Of a stretch of DNA of 15,966 nucleotides, positions 6,084 to 13,635 are shown piece after piece. This stretch comes from Chloroflexota bacterium (GTDB lineage Bacteria; Chloroflexota; Dehalococcoidia; JACQGW01). The notes beneath the pieces are model-generated. The model had not been told where the DNA came from and did not search any database. It saw only the letters and a list, made by a program, of their open reading frames with translations. Every line of letters begins with the position of its first letter. Position 1 is the stretch's first letter. The stretch lies in assembly GCA_016199325.1 (NCBI GenBank), contig JACQGW010000137.1, positions 1-15,966 on the forward strand. The letters are read 5' to 3'. The translations under genes were made by a program, and so were the position numbers.

Positions 6084-7364
6084 TTGCTCCAGACGACGCG
6101 CGCCGGTAACCCGACCATCGCCTCACGCACGTCCCTCGCAATGAGCGTACGCATGCTCGCACTGACGGTCGCGCTCAATGCTGCGGGTGGCGGCCTCGGC
6201 CGATTCACCTACGCGGCCGTCTTCCCGATGATGCAGCGCGACCTCGGCCTCAGCTACCTCGAGCTGGGCACGCTCGCGACCGTCAACTTCCTCGGCTACC
6301 TGGCATGCTCCTTTGCCGGCGGCCTCGTCGCCGCGCGCTTCGGCTACCGGCGGACCGTCGGCGTCGCCGCCGCGCTCACCGGTGCCGGCCTGATCGCCAT
6401 CGGCCTGGCGCCGACCTTCCCGGTTGCGGTCGCGCTCCATCTGGTCGTCGGCGCGGCCGAGGCGTTCGTCATCAACATGGCCGGCGCCGTGGCTGCCGTC
6501 TGGTTCGGACCGCGGTACCGCGGCCTTGCCATCGGGCTGACCGGCGGCGGCGTTGGCCTGGGGCTGCTCCTGCTCGGCGGCATCGTGGCGGTCGTCGGCA
6601 GCCTCGAATCGGCCATCGGCTGGCGGGCGGTCTGGGCCATCAGCGGCGTGACCGTCGTCGCCGTCGGGCTGCTCAGCCTCGCGTTCGTGCGCAACAGTCC
6701 GGCCGACGTGGGCCTGGTGCCGTTCGGCGAGACGACGGCTCAGCCACGACGGCAGTCCGGCGGCGGTCTGGAGCTTCCCTGGTACGCCAGCCTGCTGCCG
6801 TTCCTGCCGTTCTTCTACGGAATCCTGTTCACGAGCTACCTCACGTTCTTCAAGCCGTTCCTGCTCGACGTCCGCGAGCTGGCCGACTCCGACGTGAACG
6901 CGCTCTGGTCGCTGGTTGGATCGCTCACCGCCTTCAGCTCGGTCTTCTGGGGGCTGGTCTCCGACCGCCTCGGCCGACTGCGGACGATCGCGCTCGTCCT
7001 GACCAGCCAGGCGGCCAGCGTGCTTGCGTTCATGCTCCTCCCGGTGGCGGCGCTGGGACCGGCGGCATTCGTCTTCGGGCTTGTCTCGGCCGGCTTCTAT
7101 CCGTCGATGGCGGCGACGGTGGCGCTCTGGTACGGCCCGCGCCGCCTGGCGGCCGTCCTGGGGCTGGTCGGGACGGCCTACGGCATCGGCCAACTGCTGG
7201 CGCCGATCATCGGCGGGGCGATCGCTCGGGCGAGCGGGACCATGGCCACGCCGCTCCTGTTCGGCGCCGCCGGCGCGCTCGTGGGGGGTGCCGGAGCGAT
7301 CTTCCTCCTGCTGACTGTCGGAGACGGCGGCGTTCGCGGAAGAGACGGATCGAGAGCGCCGTGA
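6084..7364 (+). CDS. MFS transporter (YbfB/YjiJ-like N-terminus)
   Basis: A 426-residue polytopic protein with about 12 hydrophobic helices in two halves, as in the major facilitator superfamily. The first cytoplasmic loop reads AARFGYRRT (about 83-91) and the matching loop in the second half reads SDRLGRLRT (about 293-301), the MFS motif-A positions. The start of the transporter, GGGLGRFTYAAVFPMM, followed by LGLSYLELGTLATVNFLGYL, resembles the YbfB/YjiJ group of unknown substrate. The TTG at 6084 has AGGAG about 10 bases upstream. An ATG at 6141 without a ribosome binding site is the alternative and would remove 19 residues before the first helix. The stop codon lies inside the stem of the downstream terminator. 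Substrate unknown; efflux or uptake of a small organic compound is likely. Confidence 0.9.
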   Translation: MLQTTRAGNPTIASRTSLAMSVRMLALTVALNAAGGGLGRFTYAAVFPMMQRDLGLSYLELGTLATVNFLGYLACSFAGGLVAARFGYRRTVGVAAALTGAGLIAIGLAPTFPVAVALHLVVGAAEAFVINMAGAVAAVWFGPRYRGLAIGLTGGGVGLGLLLLGGIVAVVGSLESAIGWRAVWAISGVTVVAVGLLSLAFVRNSPADVGLVPFGETTAQPRRQSGGGLELPWYASLLPFLPFFYGILFTSYLTFFKPFLLDVRELADSDVNALWSLVGSLTAFSSVFWGLVSDRLGRLRTIALVLTSQAASVLAFMLLPVAALGPAAFVFGLVSAGFYPSMAATVALWYGPRRLAAVLGLVGTAYGIGQLLAPIIGGAIARASGTMATPLLFGAAGALVGGAGAIFLLLTVGDGGVRGRDGSRAP

Positions 7365-7384
7365 CCAGCCCCCTGGCTGGTCAC
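7361..7384 (+). terminator. Intrinsic terminator overlapping the MFS stop codon
   Basis: GTGACCAGCC (7361-7370) and GGCTGGTCAC (7375-7384) form a perfect 10-bp stem with a 4-base CCCT loop. The TGA stop (7362-7364) is in the left arm. Only a short TTT lies downstream, so termination may be inefficient. Confidence 0.6.
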
Positions 7385-7445
7385 GCGTTTCCGGGTGAAT
7401 CCCTGATGCACCGGGTCAGTCGTCGCAGGCCGGCTGGGCCTTTGC

Positions 7446-7531
7446 CTGTCATGCTGAGCCGCAGCGAAGCATCTCCCCGGACTCTGCTCGTTTGGCCCGA
7501 GGAGATGCTTCGCTGCGGCTCAGCATGACAG
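7446..7531. repeat. Palindromic dispersed element, copy 1 (31-bp perfect arms)
   Basis: The arms 7446-7476 and 7501-7531 are perfectly complementary over 31 bases and enclose a 24-base loop. The outer ends read CTGTCATGCTGAG and CTCAGCATGACAG. A second copy is at 15087-15170 with the same arms but a different loop. The right arm and its flank (7511-7548) are repeated directly at 7560-7597. The element is non-coding, sits between genes and looks like a MITE/REP-type unit. Confidence 0.85.
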
Positions 7532-7559
7532 ACGAGGTGGAATGGCGCCGGTTGCGGCT

Positions 7560-7597
7560 CGCTGCGGCTCAGCATGACAGACGAGGTGGAATGGCGC
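7560..7597 (+). repeat. Direct partial copy of the palindromic element's right arm
   Basis: These 38 bases are identical to 7511-7548 (offset 49), covering 21 bases of the right arm plus 17 bases of its downstream flank. This is a local tandem duplication of the element's end. Confidence 0.8.
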
Positions 7598-7700
7598 TTC
7601 CAAGGGCTGCCAGTGCCGTGCTATACTACGCCCGTTGGCGCCCGGCCCAGCCCTGGGGGCCATGGCCGTGATGAGCCTCGACAAATCCATCTGATACGCG

Positions 7701-7780
7701 CCGGGGAGCGGCGCACTCATGTGCGCACGACGAACGCCGGTGCTGGTTCGTAGTGCGCACGTGAGTGCGCCCTTCCCCGG
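7701..7780. repeat. Long imperfect hairpin (35-bp arms)
   Basis: The arms 7701-7735 and 7746-7780 pair at 31 of 35 positions around a 10-base loop. The left arm itself contains the smaller inverted unit GCGCACTCATGTGCGC. A related half-unit lies at 14877-14902. The hairpin is about 115 bases upstream of the epimerase start. With the other repeats it fills most of the 530-bp gene-free stretch 7365-7894; apart from a weak -10-like TATACT at 7622-7627, nothing else is recognisable in that gap. Confidence 0.8.
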
Positions 7781-7894
7781 TGATGCACGGAATACCAGGC
7801 TGGATGGTCAGGCTCCATCACGGCGGCGCGGAGCAGGACTCCCGCCGGCTTGTCTCGCTGAGGCACACGGAATGCGGATCACGGAGGACCTGCT

Positions 7895-8899
7895 ATGGAG
7901 ATCCGACACGTCTACACGACCATCGACAGCCACACGGCCGGAGAGCCGCTCCGCATCGTGACGGGGGGAGTCCCGCCGATCCCGGGCGAAACGATCCTGG
8001 CCAGGCGCGCCTATGCGCGGAACAAGCTCGACCACATCCGGCGGGCGCTCATGCGAGAGCCCCGGGGCCACCCGGACATGTACGGCTGTTTCATCACCCC
8101 GCCGGTGAGCCCCGAATCCGACCTGGGCGTGATCTTCATGCACAACGAGGGCTACAGCACCATGTGTGGCCACGGCATCATCGCCCTGACGACTGCTGCG
8201 CTGGAGACCGGCCTGCTGCCGGCCGTCGAGCCCGTGACCGAAGTCGCGCTGGACACGCCGGCCGGGCTCGTCCGCGCGCGGGCCGAGGTGGCCGGCGGAC
8301 GGGTCCGCCAGGTGACATTTCAGAATGTGCCCTCGTTCGTGTTCGCCCATGACCTGGAGGTGGAAGTACCCGGCTGCGGCGACGTCCGGATCGACGTCGT
8401 TTACGGTGGTGCCTTCTACGCGGTCGCGCCCGCCAACATGGCCATTCGACCGGCGAATGCCGGCCGGCTGATCGATCTTGGGATGCGGATCAAGCGGGCC
8501 GTCGAGGCACGCCTGGACGCTCGCCACCACGAGCAGCCCGAGATCTGCGGAATCTACGGGACGATCCTGACCGGCCCGCCGGACCTGCTGGGGTCCGACG
8601 CGCGGAACGTCACGATCTTCGCCGACGGCCAGGTTGATCGCTCCCCCTGTGGGACGGGAACGAGCGGCCGCCTGGCGGCTCTCCACGCCGCCGGCCAGGT
8701 GCCGGTCGGCCGGCCCTACGTGAACGAGAGCATTCTGGGCACCCGCTTCACCGGCCGGATCGTCGGGACCTGCCGGAGCGGACCGTACCCGGCCATCATC
8801 CCGGAGGTCTCCGGCAGCGCCCACATCACCGGCTTCCAGCAGTTCATCGTCGATCCGGCCGACCCCCTTCAGGATGGCTTCCTGGTGATCCCCACATGA
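7895..8899 (+). CDS. Proline racemase family protein (proline racemase or 4-hydroxyproline 2-epimerase)
   Basis: A 334-residue cytoplasmic, cofactor-independent enzyme of the proline racemase family. Both catalytic thiols are present: Cys91 in MCGHGIIAL and Cys252 in DRSPCGTGTSGR. Members with two cysteines act as racemases or epimerases (L/D-proline, or trans-4-hydroxy-L-proline to cis-4-hydroxy-D-proline), whereas trans-3-hydroxyproline dehydratases have Thr at the second site, which argues against a dehydratase here. The N-terminus with DSHTAGEPLR is the usual family start. The ATG is preceded by GGAGG 7 bases away. The next gene, an MFS transporter, starts 58 bases downstream on the same strand and is probably co-transcribed. 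The Ldh_2 oxidoreductase and the DAO-family oxidase further right would fit the same catabolic theme. Substrate choice is not decided by sequence. Confidence 0.93.
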   Translation: MEIRHVYTTIDSHTAGEPLRIVTGGVPPIPGETILARRAYARNKLDHIRRALMREPRGHPDMYGCFITPPVSPESDLGVIFMHNEGYSTMCGHGIIALTTAALETGLLPAVEPVTEVALDTPAGLVRARAEVAGGRVRQVTFQNVPSFVFAHDLEVEVPGCGDVRIDVVYGGAFYAVAPANMAIRPANAGRLIDLGMRIKRAVEARLDARHHEQPEICGIYGTILTGPPDLLGSDARNVTIFADGQVDRSPCGTGTSGRLAALHAAGQVPVGRPYVNESILGTRFTGRIVGTCRSGPYPAIIPEVSGSAHITGFQQFIVDPADPLQDGFLVIPT

Positions 8900-8966
8900 T
8901 GGACGTCATGCGTCATGCGTCATCCGGGTTTCAGGATGGCTTTCTGGTGATCCCCACATGATGGAC
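8868..8966 (+). repeat. 37-bp direct duplication across the epimerase/MFS junction
   Basis: The 37 bases 8868-8904 (end of the epimerase gene, its TGA and an ATGATGGAC) recur at 8930-8966 with one mismatch (8881 C, 8943 T), offset 62. The second copy holds the start codon and the GGTGAT ribosome-binding sequence of the MFS gene. Between the copies lie three units of a GTCATGC heptamer (8905-8925). Confidence 0.88.
8905..8925 (+). repeat. Heptanucleotide tandem repeat, copy 1 (3 units)
   Basis: GTCATGC, GTCATGC and GTCATCC lie in tandem. Read on the other strand, the same heptamer family (ATGACGC/ATGACGT) is repeated between 13496 and 13527. Confidence 0.8.
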
Positions 8967-10178
8967 CGTCCAGAGCGGGTGGACACACTGACCAGGTCGG
9001 GTCTTGCCTCGCTGGCGAGCCTCCCGCGCAACGTCTGGCTCCTCGGCGTCGTCAGTCTGCTGACCGACGTCAGCAGCGAGATGGTCTACCCGATTCTCCC
9101 GCTGTTCCTCACCGTCACGCTCGGGGCGCCGGCCGCCGTCGTCGGCCTGATCGAAGGCATCGCCGAGAGCACGGCGAGCCTGCTGAAGGTCGGATCCGGC
9201 TGGTACTCGGATCGGATCGCCCGGCGCCGGGGGCTTGTGTGGGTGGGCTACGGCCTCTCGGCGCTGGCCAAGCCGCTCCTCGCCCTCGCCGGCGCCTGGC
9301 CGGTCGTGCTCCTCGCCCGATTCGTCGACCGGACCGGCAAAGGGATCCGTACGTCGCCGCGCGACGCGCTCATCGCCGACTCGACGCCGGACACGCAGCG
9401 CGGGCTGGCCTTCGGGCTCCATCGCGCGCTCGATACGACCGGCGCCATCGTCGGGCCGCTCCTGGCGCTTGCCGTGCTCGGCCTGGCCGGCGCCGACTAC
9501 CGCCTCGTCTTCCTGCTGGCGCTCGTGCCGGCGGCGCTGGGCTTCGTCACGATCGCGCTCGTGCGCGAGCCACCGCGGCAGGTTGCCTCTCGCCGCGGCG
9601 AGCAGGGGCCAAGCCTCTTCCAGCTCTCGCCGGGGTTCCGCGCCTTTCTGCTCGTGAGCGTTGTCTTTGCGCTTGGCAACTCCAGCGACGCGTTCCTGAT
9701 TCTGCGCGCCCAGAACCTGGGCCTGACGCCCGCGCTCGTCATCCTCGCCTACGTGGTCTTTAACGCCGCCTACGCGCTCGCCTCGCTTCCGGCCGGCCAC
9801 CGGTCGGACGTCCACGGCCGCCGAAACGTCGTGGCCGCCGGGTTCCTCGTCTTCGCAGGGGTCTACGGCGGCTTCGCGCTCGCGACGGGACCGGCGGCAA
9901 TCTGGTTGCTCTTCGCCTTCTACGGGCTCTACATGGGGCTCACCGACGGCGTCGGCAAGGCGTACGTGGTCGACCTGGTTCAGTCCCACCAGCGCGGCAC
10001 CGCCCTCGGGCTCTACTACACGGCGACCGGCCTGGCCGCGCTGGTCGCCAGCCTGGTTGCCGGCGTCCTCTGGGACCTCGTCGGCCCATTCGCCCCATTC
10101 GCCCTCGGCGCCACGACGGCCCTCGCCGCCGCGGCGCTGCTGCTGGCAGCCGATCCACTCCGGCCCGCGGCTCAGTAG
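8958..10178 (+). CDS. MFS transporter
   Basis: A 406-residue, 12-helix major facilitator superfamily protein. It has the hallmarks of a widespread but uncharacterised MFS group: SLLTDVSSEMVYPILPLFL (about 33-51), then GLIEGIAESTASLLK, SDRIARRRGL in the first loop (about 84-93), and the conserved RFVDRTGKGIRTSPRDALIADS segment (121-142). The second half repeats a short loop motif, SDVHGRRN. Start codons at 8958 and 8961 (ATGATG) are equally possible; GGTGAT lies 8 bases upstream. The start and ribosome binding site lie in the second copy of a 37-bp duplication, so this gene probably once overlapped the epimerase stop. It may transport a compound metabolised by the epimerase, but this is inference from position only. 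Confidence 0.92.
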   Translation: MMDRPERVDTLTRSGLASLASLPRNVWLLGVVSLLTDVSSEMVYPILPLFLTVTLGAPAAVVGLIEGIAESTASLLKVGSGWYSDRIARRRGLVWVGYGLSALAKPLLALAGAWPVVLLARFVDRTGKGIRTSPRDALIADSTPDTQRGLAFGLHRALDTTGAIVGPLLALAVLGLAGADYRLVFLLALVPAALGFVTIALVREPPRQVASRRGEQGPSLFQLSPGFRAFLLVSVVFALGNSSDAFLILRAQNLGLTPALVILAYVVFNAAYALASLPAGHRSDVHGRRNVVAAGFLVFAGVYGGFALATGPAAIWLLFAFYGLYMGLTDGVGKAYVVDLVQSHQRGTALGLYYTATGLAALVASLVAGVLWDLVGPFAPFALGATTALAAAALLLAADPLRPAAQ

Positions 10179-10332
10179 AGCGGTGCCGAGAGACAACGAA
10201 CCGCCAAGACGCCAAGATCGCCGAAACACCGAACAAAACCAACCGCAGAGACGAACGGGCTCAAGGTTGAGCAGACGCCCCGAGCCTCGAACCATGGACA
10301 TTGAACCCTGGACCTCTCCGTTGCGCCGTCGG
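10179..10332. other. Spacer between convergent genes
   Basis: This 154-bp stretch separates the MFS stop from the synthetase stop on the other strand. It contains a short CGCCAAGA tandem (about 10202-10217) and is less GC-rich than its surroundings. No terminator hairpin with a convincing stem and no gene was seen. Confidence 0.5.
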
Positions 10333-13176
10333 CTATCCGCTCGTGGTCGGCGAACCCACCTGGTGCAGGGCGGCGCCGAGACGAGCGCGCAGGTGGTTCC
10401 CGAGGACGCGGACGTTCGGCTCGACGATGACGGAGGCGTGGTAGCCGGGCACTTCGTAGACGTCGACCCCGCCGGCTGCGAAACGATCCCAGCCCAATGT
10501 GGGATCCGCCCGATCGCCCATCGGCTGGTTGCTCGCGCGAAACAGCGTCACACCGCCCGGATAGATGCGTGGCACGTACCCGTCGCTGGCGATGCGGTGG
10601 GCTGTCTGAGCTGCCCGGAGCGCGCCGAGCCACAGGGACCCCTCGGGCGACGTCAGCGAGCGGCCGGCCGTCCCGATCTGTCGGAGCAGCGTCTTCAACC
10701 GGTCGCGGGCGTAGCTCCATCGGTGCATCGCAGGGTGCATGAAACCGCGGGTGGCGAGATTGCCCCGATGGAAGTCAAAGCTCTGGCGCCATCGGTAGGC
10801 CGCCGACTGCGGCCAGGGCGCCCGGCTAATGGATCCGGCGTACCCCGGCGCGTACGTGTCGAGCAGCGCGAGCAAGGCCACGGGGCGGCCCTGATCGTGG
10901 AGCCGGTGCGCCATCTCGAAGGCGATCGTTCCGCCGAGGGATAGGCCGCCCAGGAAACATGGGCCTGCCGGCGCGATGGCGCGGACCTCCTCGATGTAGG
11001 CCGAGGCCATCGCCTCGACGCTGGCGTCGGGCGGCTGCCGGCCGTCGAGGCCGCGAGCCTGAAGGGCGTAGACCGGCTGGTCGGGGTCGAGATAGCGCGC
11101 CAGATTGCGGTAGCACAGAACGTGTCCCCCCAGCGCGTGGACCCAGAAGAGCGGCGGCTTCGAGCCGCCCGGCCGAATCACTACGAGCGACGACGGGGCC
11201 GCCACGCTGCCCGTCTGGCGCAAGAGATCTGCCAGTTGCGCGATCGTTGGCGCCTGGAGGAGCGTGGCGGGCGGCAGACTCCTGCCGAGGACCCGTTCGA
11301 TCTCGGCAAAGAGCTGCACGGCGTGCAGCGAGTGTCCGCCGAGCGCGAAGAAGTCGTCGCGCGCGCCGATGGGCCGAACGCCCAGGACCGCTTCCCAGAT
11401 CGCCGCCAGTTGGCGCTCCAGTCCATCCTGTGGCGTCCCATCAAGGTGCGCCCCCTGGGCCTGGGATCCGGTCCATGCAGCGGGGATGTTCCCGTTCGTG
11501 GTGCCGCCGGACATTTCCGAGACGGCGCGATTGTTGCTCCTTTCGGTGGACGTCAGGTCCTGTACGACCAGCCCGAGCTTTTCGGCCAGGCCGATCCGCT
11601 GCACCTTGCCCGTCGGGCCTTTCGGGATCGCATCCAGGATCACGATCTGCCGCGGCAGCTTGAAGCTGGATAGCCGCTGGGCGGCGAACATCCGGAGATC
11701 CTCGGCGCGAGCGTCGGCGTTCTCCCGCAACACGACGGCAGCCGCCACGTCCTCGCCCAGGCTCGCGTGCGGGACGGCAAAGGCCACGGCCTCGGCCACC
11801 GCCGGATGCTGCCGCAAGACGTCGTCGACCTCGCGCGGGGAGACCTTCTGCCCGCCGCGGTTGATCACCTCTTTCAACCGGCCTGTGACAAAGAGGTAGC
11901 CATCTTCGTCCAGGTAGCCTTGATCACCGGTTCGGAACCACCCGTCGACCAGGACCTGGCCGGTGGCCTCCGGATCGTTCTCATAGCCGCCAAAGACGTT
12001 GGCGCCCCGGACCGTGATCTCGCCGACGTGCCGCCGGGCCAGGAACCGGCCCGCCTCGTCGACGATAGCGACCTCTGAGCTGGCCGGAATGCCGACCGAA
12101 CCAACCTTTCGCTTCTCCGGCTGCAGCGGATTCAAAGTGATGCGCAGGGCCTCCGTCATGCCATACCCCTCGATCACCGGTGCGCCGAATGTGCGCTCGA
12201 TCTCTGCCAACAATTGGACCGACAGGGGTGCGGTGCCCGATCGGATGAATCGGAGGGGACAGCGCTGTATGGTGCCGCGGTGCTGCTCGGCCTGCCCCAG
12301 GATAGCCTGGTGCATCGTGGGGCTCCCGAGATACCAGGTTGGTCGAAACTCCTCCAGCCACTCGAAAAACGCCGGCACGGAGAGACCCGGCGTGCAGACC
12401 ACGCTGCCGCCGCTTGCCACCGACAGACCAACAGCGCTGTCAAGGGCAGAAGCGTGAAACAGCGGCATGATGCAAAGGCAGCGATCGCCCGGCGAGAGCG
12501 GCAAGACTGCAAGGCTCCCGCGCATTGCCGCGGAAAGGTTCTGGTGGGTCCGAGGAACGATCTTGGCGTGCCCTGTGGTGCCCGATGTTTGCAAGACCAC
12601 TGCGATCTCCCCAGGCCCGGCAAGGCCGCCGTTCGCGGCGGGCGCGCGCTCCTCGCCGTCAAGCTGGAACCGACCGGCCGGCGCCTCGAACTGCGGCGAA
12701 AGCTCGACCACCGGGATACCGCGGGCGCGCGCCACATCCCGCACCGGCGAGTCCAGCCCGGAGTGCACGAGCACCCCACTGAGTCGAAGGTTGGACAGGG
12801 CGTGCTCGTACTCGCCGACGGTCGAAGCTGGATTGAGCGGCGCGCAGGCCATACCGGCGGCCACCGCCAGGTAGGCGACCGCCATCTCCGGACCGTTCGG
12901 AAGCACCACGGCCAGGCGGTCGCCCCGCCCATACCCCATGCGGTTGAGGGTCTCGACCGTTTCGACCATCTGCTGCTGCAATTGGCCGTAGGTCAGCGGA
13001 GAGCGACCGGGAGCGAGCACTGCAATGGATGCCGGACTTCGCCGAGCGTGGAGTTCAATGAGGTGATGGAGACAGCGGACTTGAGGCAAAGGGTTCGGCC
13101 CTTCGTCGGTCGTCCCGATCGGTCTGGTCTCGCCATACTCCGTGCCAAGCGCAAACGACGGGTTCTCTTGAGCCAA
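10333..13176 (-). CDS. NRPS-like adenylation-carrier-thioesterase synthetase (A-T-TE)
   Basis: A 947-residue three-domain enzyme. The AMP-forming adenylation domain (about 30-540) has the phosphate loop TSGTTGHAKI (197-206), GYGMTEA (337-343), GWFRTGD (412-418), GRLKEVINRGG (432-442) and the catalytic lysine of PTGKVQ (K524). A carrier domain (about 585-655) has FFALGGHSL with Ser616 for phosphopantetheine. The thioesterase (about 665-947) has GLSLGG with Ser746, Asp773 (LLDTYAPG) and His913 (PGYHAS). There is no condensation domain. The adenylation domain resembles AAE3/oxalyl-CoA-type acyl ligases, with LFHASAL instead of the FDxS aspartate that holds an amino group, so an acyl, aryl or keto acid substrate is more likely than an amino acid. 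The TTG at 13176 is chosen because GGGAGGTGG lies just upstream; the open frame continues to 13578 but runs through intergenic repeats. No phosphopantetheinyl transferase is nearby. Confidence 0.9.
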   Translation of the reverse strand: MAQENPSFALGTEYGETRPIGTTDEGPNPLPQVRCLHHLIELHARRSPASIAVLAPGRSPLTYGQLQQQMVETVETLNRMGYGRGDRLAVVLPNGPEMAVAYLAVAAGMACAPLNPASTVGEYEHALSNLRLSGVLVHSGLDSPVRDVARARGIPVVELSPQFEAPAGRFQLDGEERAPAANGGLAGPGEIAVVLQTSGTTGHAKIVPRTHQNLSAAMRGSLAVLPLSPGDRCLCIMPLFHASALDSAVGLSVASGGSVVCTPGLSVPAFFEWLEEFRPTWYLGSPTMHQAILGQAEQHRGTIQRCPLRFIRSGTAPLSVQLLAEIERTFGAPVIEGYGMTEALRITLNPLQPEKRKVGSVGIPASSEVAIVDEAGRFLARRHVGEITVRGANVFGGYENDPEATGQVLVDGWFRTGDQGYLDEDGYLFVTGRLKEVINRGGQKVSPREVDDVLRQHPAVAEAVAFAVPHASLGEDVAAAVVLRENADARAEDLRMFAAQRLSSFKLPRQIVILDAIPKGPTGKVQRIGLAEKLGLVVQDLTSTERSNNRAVSEMSGGTTNGNIPAAWTGSQAQGAHLDGTPQDGLERQLAAIWEAVLGVRPIGARDDFFALGGHSLHAVQLFAEIERVLGRSLPPATLLQAPTIAQLADLLRQTGSVAAPSSLVVIRPGGSKPPLFWVHALGGHVLCYRNLARYLDPDQPVYALQARGLDGRQPPDASVEAMASAYIEEVRAIAPAGPCFLGGLSLGGTIAFEMAHRLHDQGRPVALLALLDTYAPGYAGSISRAPWPQSAAYRWRQSFDFHRGNLATRGFMHPAMHRWSYARDRLKTLLRQIGTAGRSLTSPEGSLWLGALRAAQTAHRIASDGYVPRIYPGGVTLFRASNQPMGDRADPTLGWDRFAAGGVDVYEVPGYHASVIVEPNVRVLGNHLRARLGAALHQVGSPTTSG

Positions 13177-13235
13177 CGTTCCACCTCCCGCCCGGAGAAA
13201 ACTGGTGCTGCGAAGGGCTGTCGCAGCGGCCGGGA

Positions 13236-13291
13236 GCGAGCTGTCAACGGATTCGGGGAGCGGATTGAACGGATTGGAACTTGACAGCTCG
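13236..13291. repeat. 42-bp dispersed repeat, copy 2, inside a short inverted repeat
   Basis: Bases 13236-13277 are the reverse complement of 5359-5400 at 40 of 42 positions. Here the unit is bounded by a perfect 11-bp inverted repeat, CGAGCTGTCAA (13237-13247) and TTGACAGCTCG (13281-13291), with 33 bases between. The copy lies in the spacer between the divergent synthetase and Ldh_2 genes. The spacer 13177-13635 holds this element, a 16-bp palindrome (13411-13426) and the heptamer array, and no gene. Confidence 0.78.
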
Positions 13292-13410
13292 TTCTCCTCT
13301 GCCCAGCGATCAACAGCCCGACCGTCCGCGGCCGACATATGGCCGGCAAGTCTCTGCCACCGTGGTAGGCAAGCGACCGCATTGTATGGGACCAGCCATC
13401 GATCGGTCAA

Positions 13411-13426
13411 GCGTCGACGTCGACGC
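13411..13426. promoter_or_regulatory. 16-bp perfect palindrome in divergent intergenic region
   Basis: GCGTCGACGTCGACGC is identical to its reverse complement over all 16 bases. Its place between two divergent genes would suit a dimeric regulator, but GC-rich palindromes also arise by chance and no promoter abuts it. Confidence 0.3.
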
Positions 13427-13495
13427 GCCACAAGCCCCGTTTCCTGGGTCCTCCGCGCCTCCCCGGTTCGCTCGCCACTGCCCGATGTCGTGCGC

Positions 13496-13527
13496 GACGC
13501 ATGACGTATGACGTATGACGCATGACG
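13496..13527 (+). repeat. Heptanucleotide tandem repeat, copy 2 (about 4.6 units)
   Basis: GACGCAT, GACGTAT, GACGTAT, GACGCAT and GACG lie in tandem. This is the same heptamer family as at 8905-8925 in inverse orientation. Confidence 0.85.
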
Positions 13528-13537
13528 TTGTTCGATG

Positions 13538-13566
13538 TTGCGCGCAACCGCCGAATGTCCTACGAT
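13538..13566 (+). promoter_or_regulatory. Weak candidate promoter for the Ldh_2 gene
   Basis: TTGCGC (3/6 to the -35 consensus) and TACGAT (4/6 to the -10 consensus) are 17 bases apart, just after the heptamer array. They would give a leader of about 60 nt. Weak consensus match only. Confidence 0.3.
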
Positions 13567-13635
13567 GGGACCGCTCATCGGGCTGGCGGCCAGCTAAACG
13601 GCGGCCGGCTCATTCACAATCTGAGGAGGTCCGCC

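Noticed and set aside
8931..10301. Minus-strand 456-codon frame opposite the second MFS gene
   Set aside because: Composition is extreme (Arg, Glu, Gly, Asp) and no hydrophobic or catalytic motif is seen; the plus strand encodes a well-formed 12-helix transporter.
13177..13578. N-terminal extension of the A-T-TE synthetase to an ATG at 13578
   Set aside because: This stretch contains the heptamer array and the 42-bp dispersed repeat, which also occur in non-coding DNA elsewhere in the window, while a strong GGGAGGTGG precedes the TTG at 13176.
13522..13635. Upstream ATG for the Ldh_2 gene
   Set aside because: It begins in the heptamer repeat; the ATG at 13636 has an ideal GAGGAGG and matches the usual family N-terminus.
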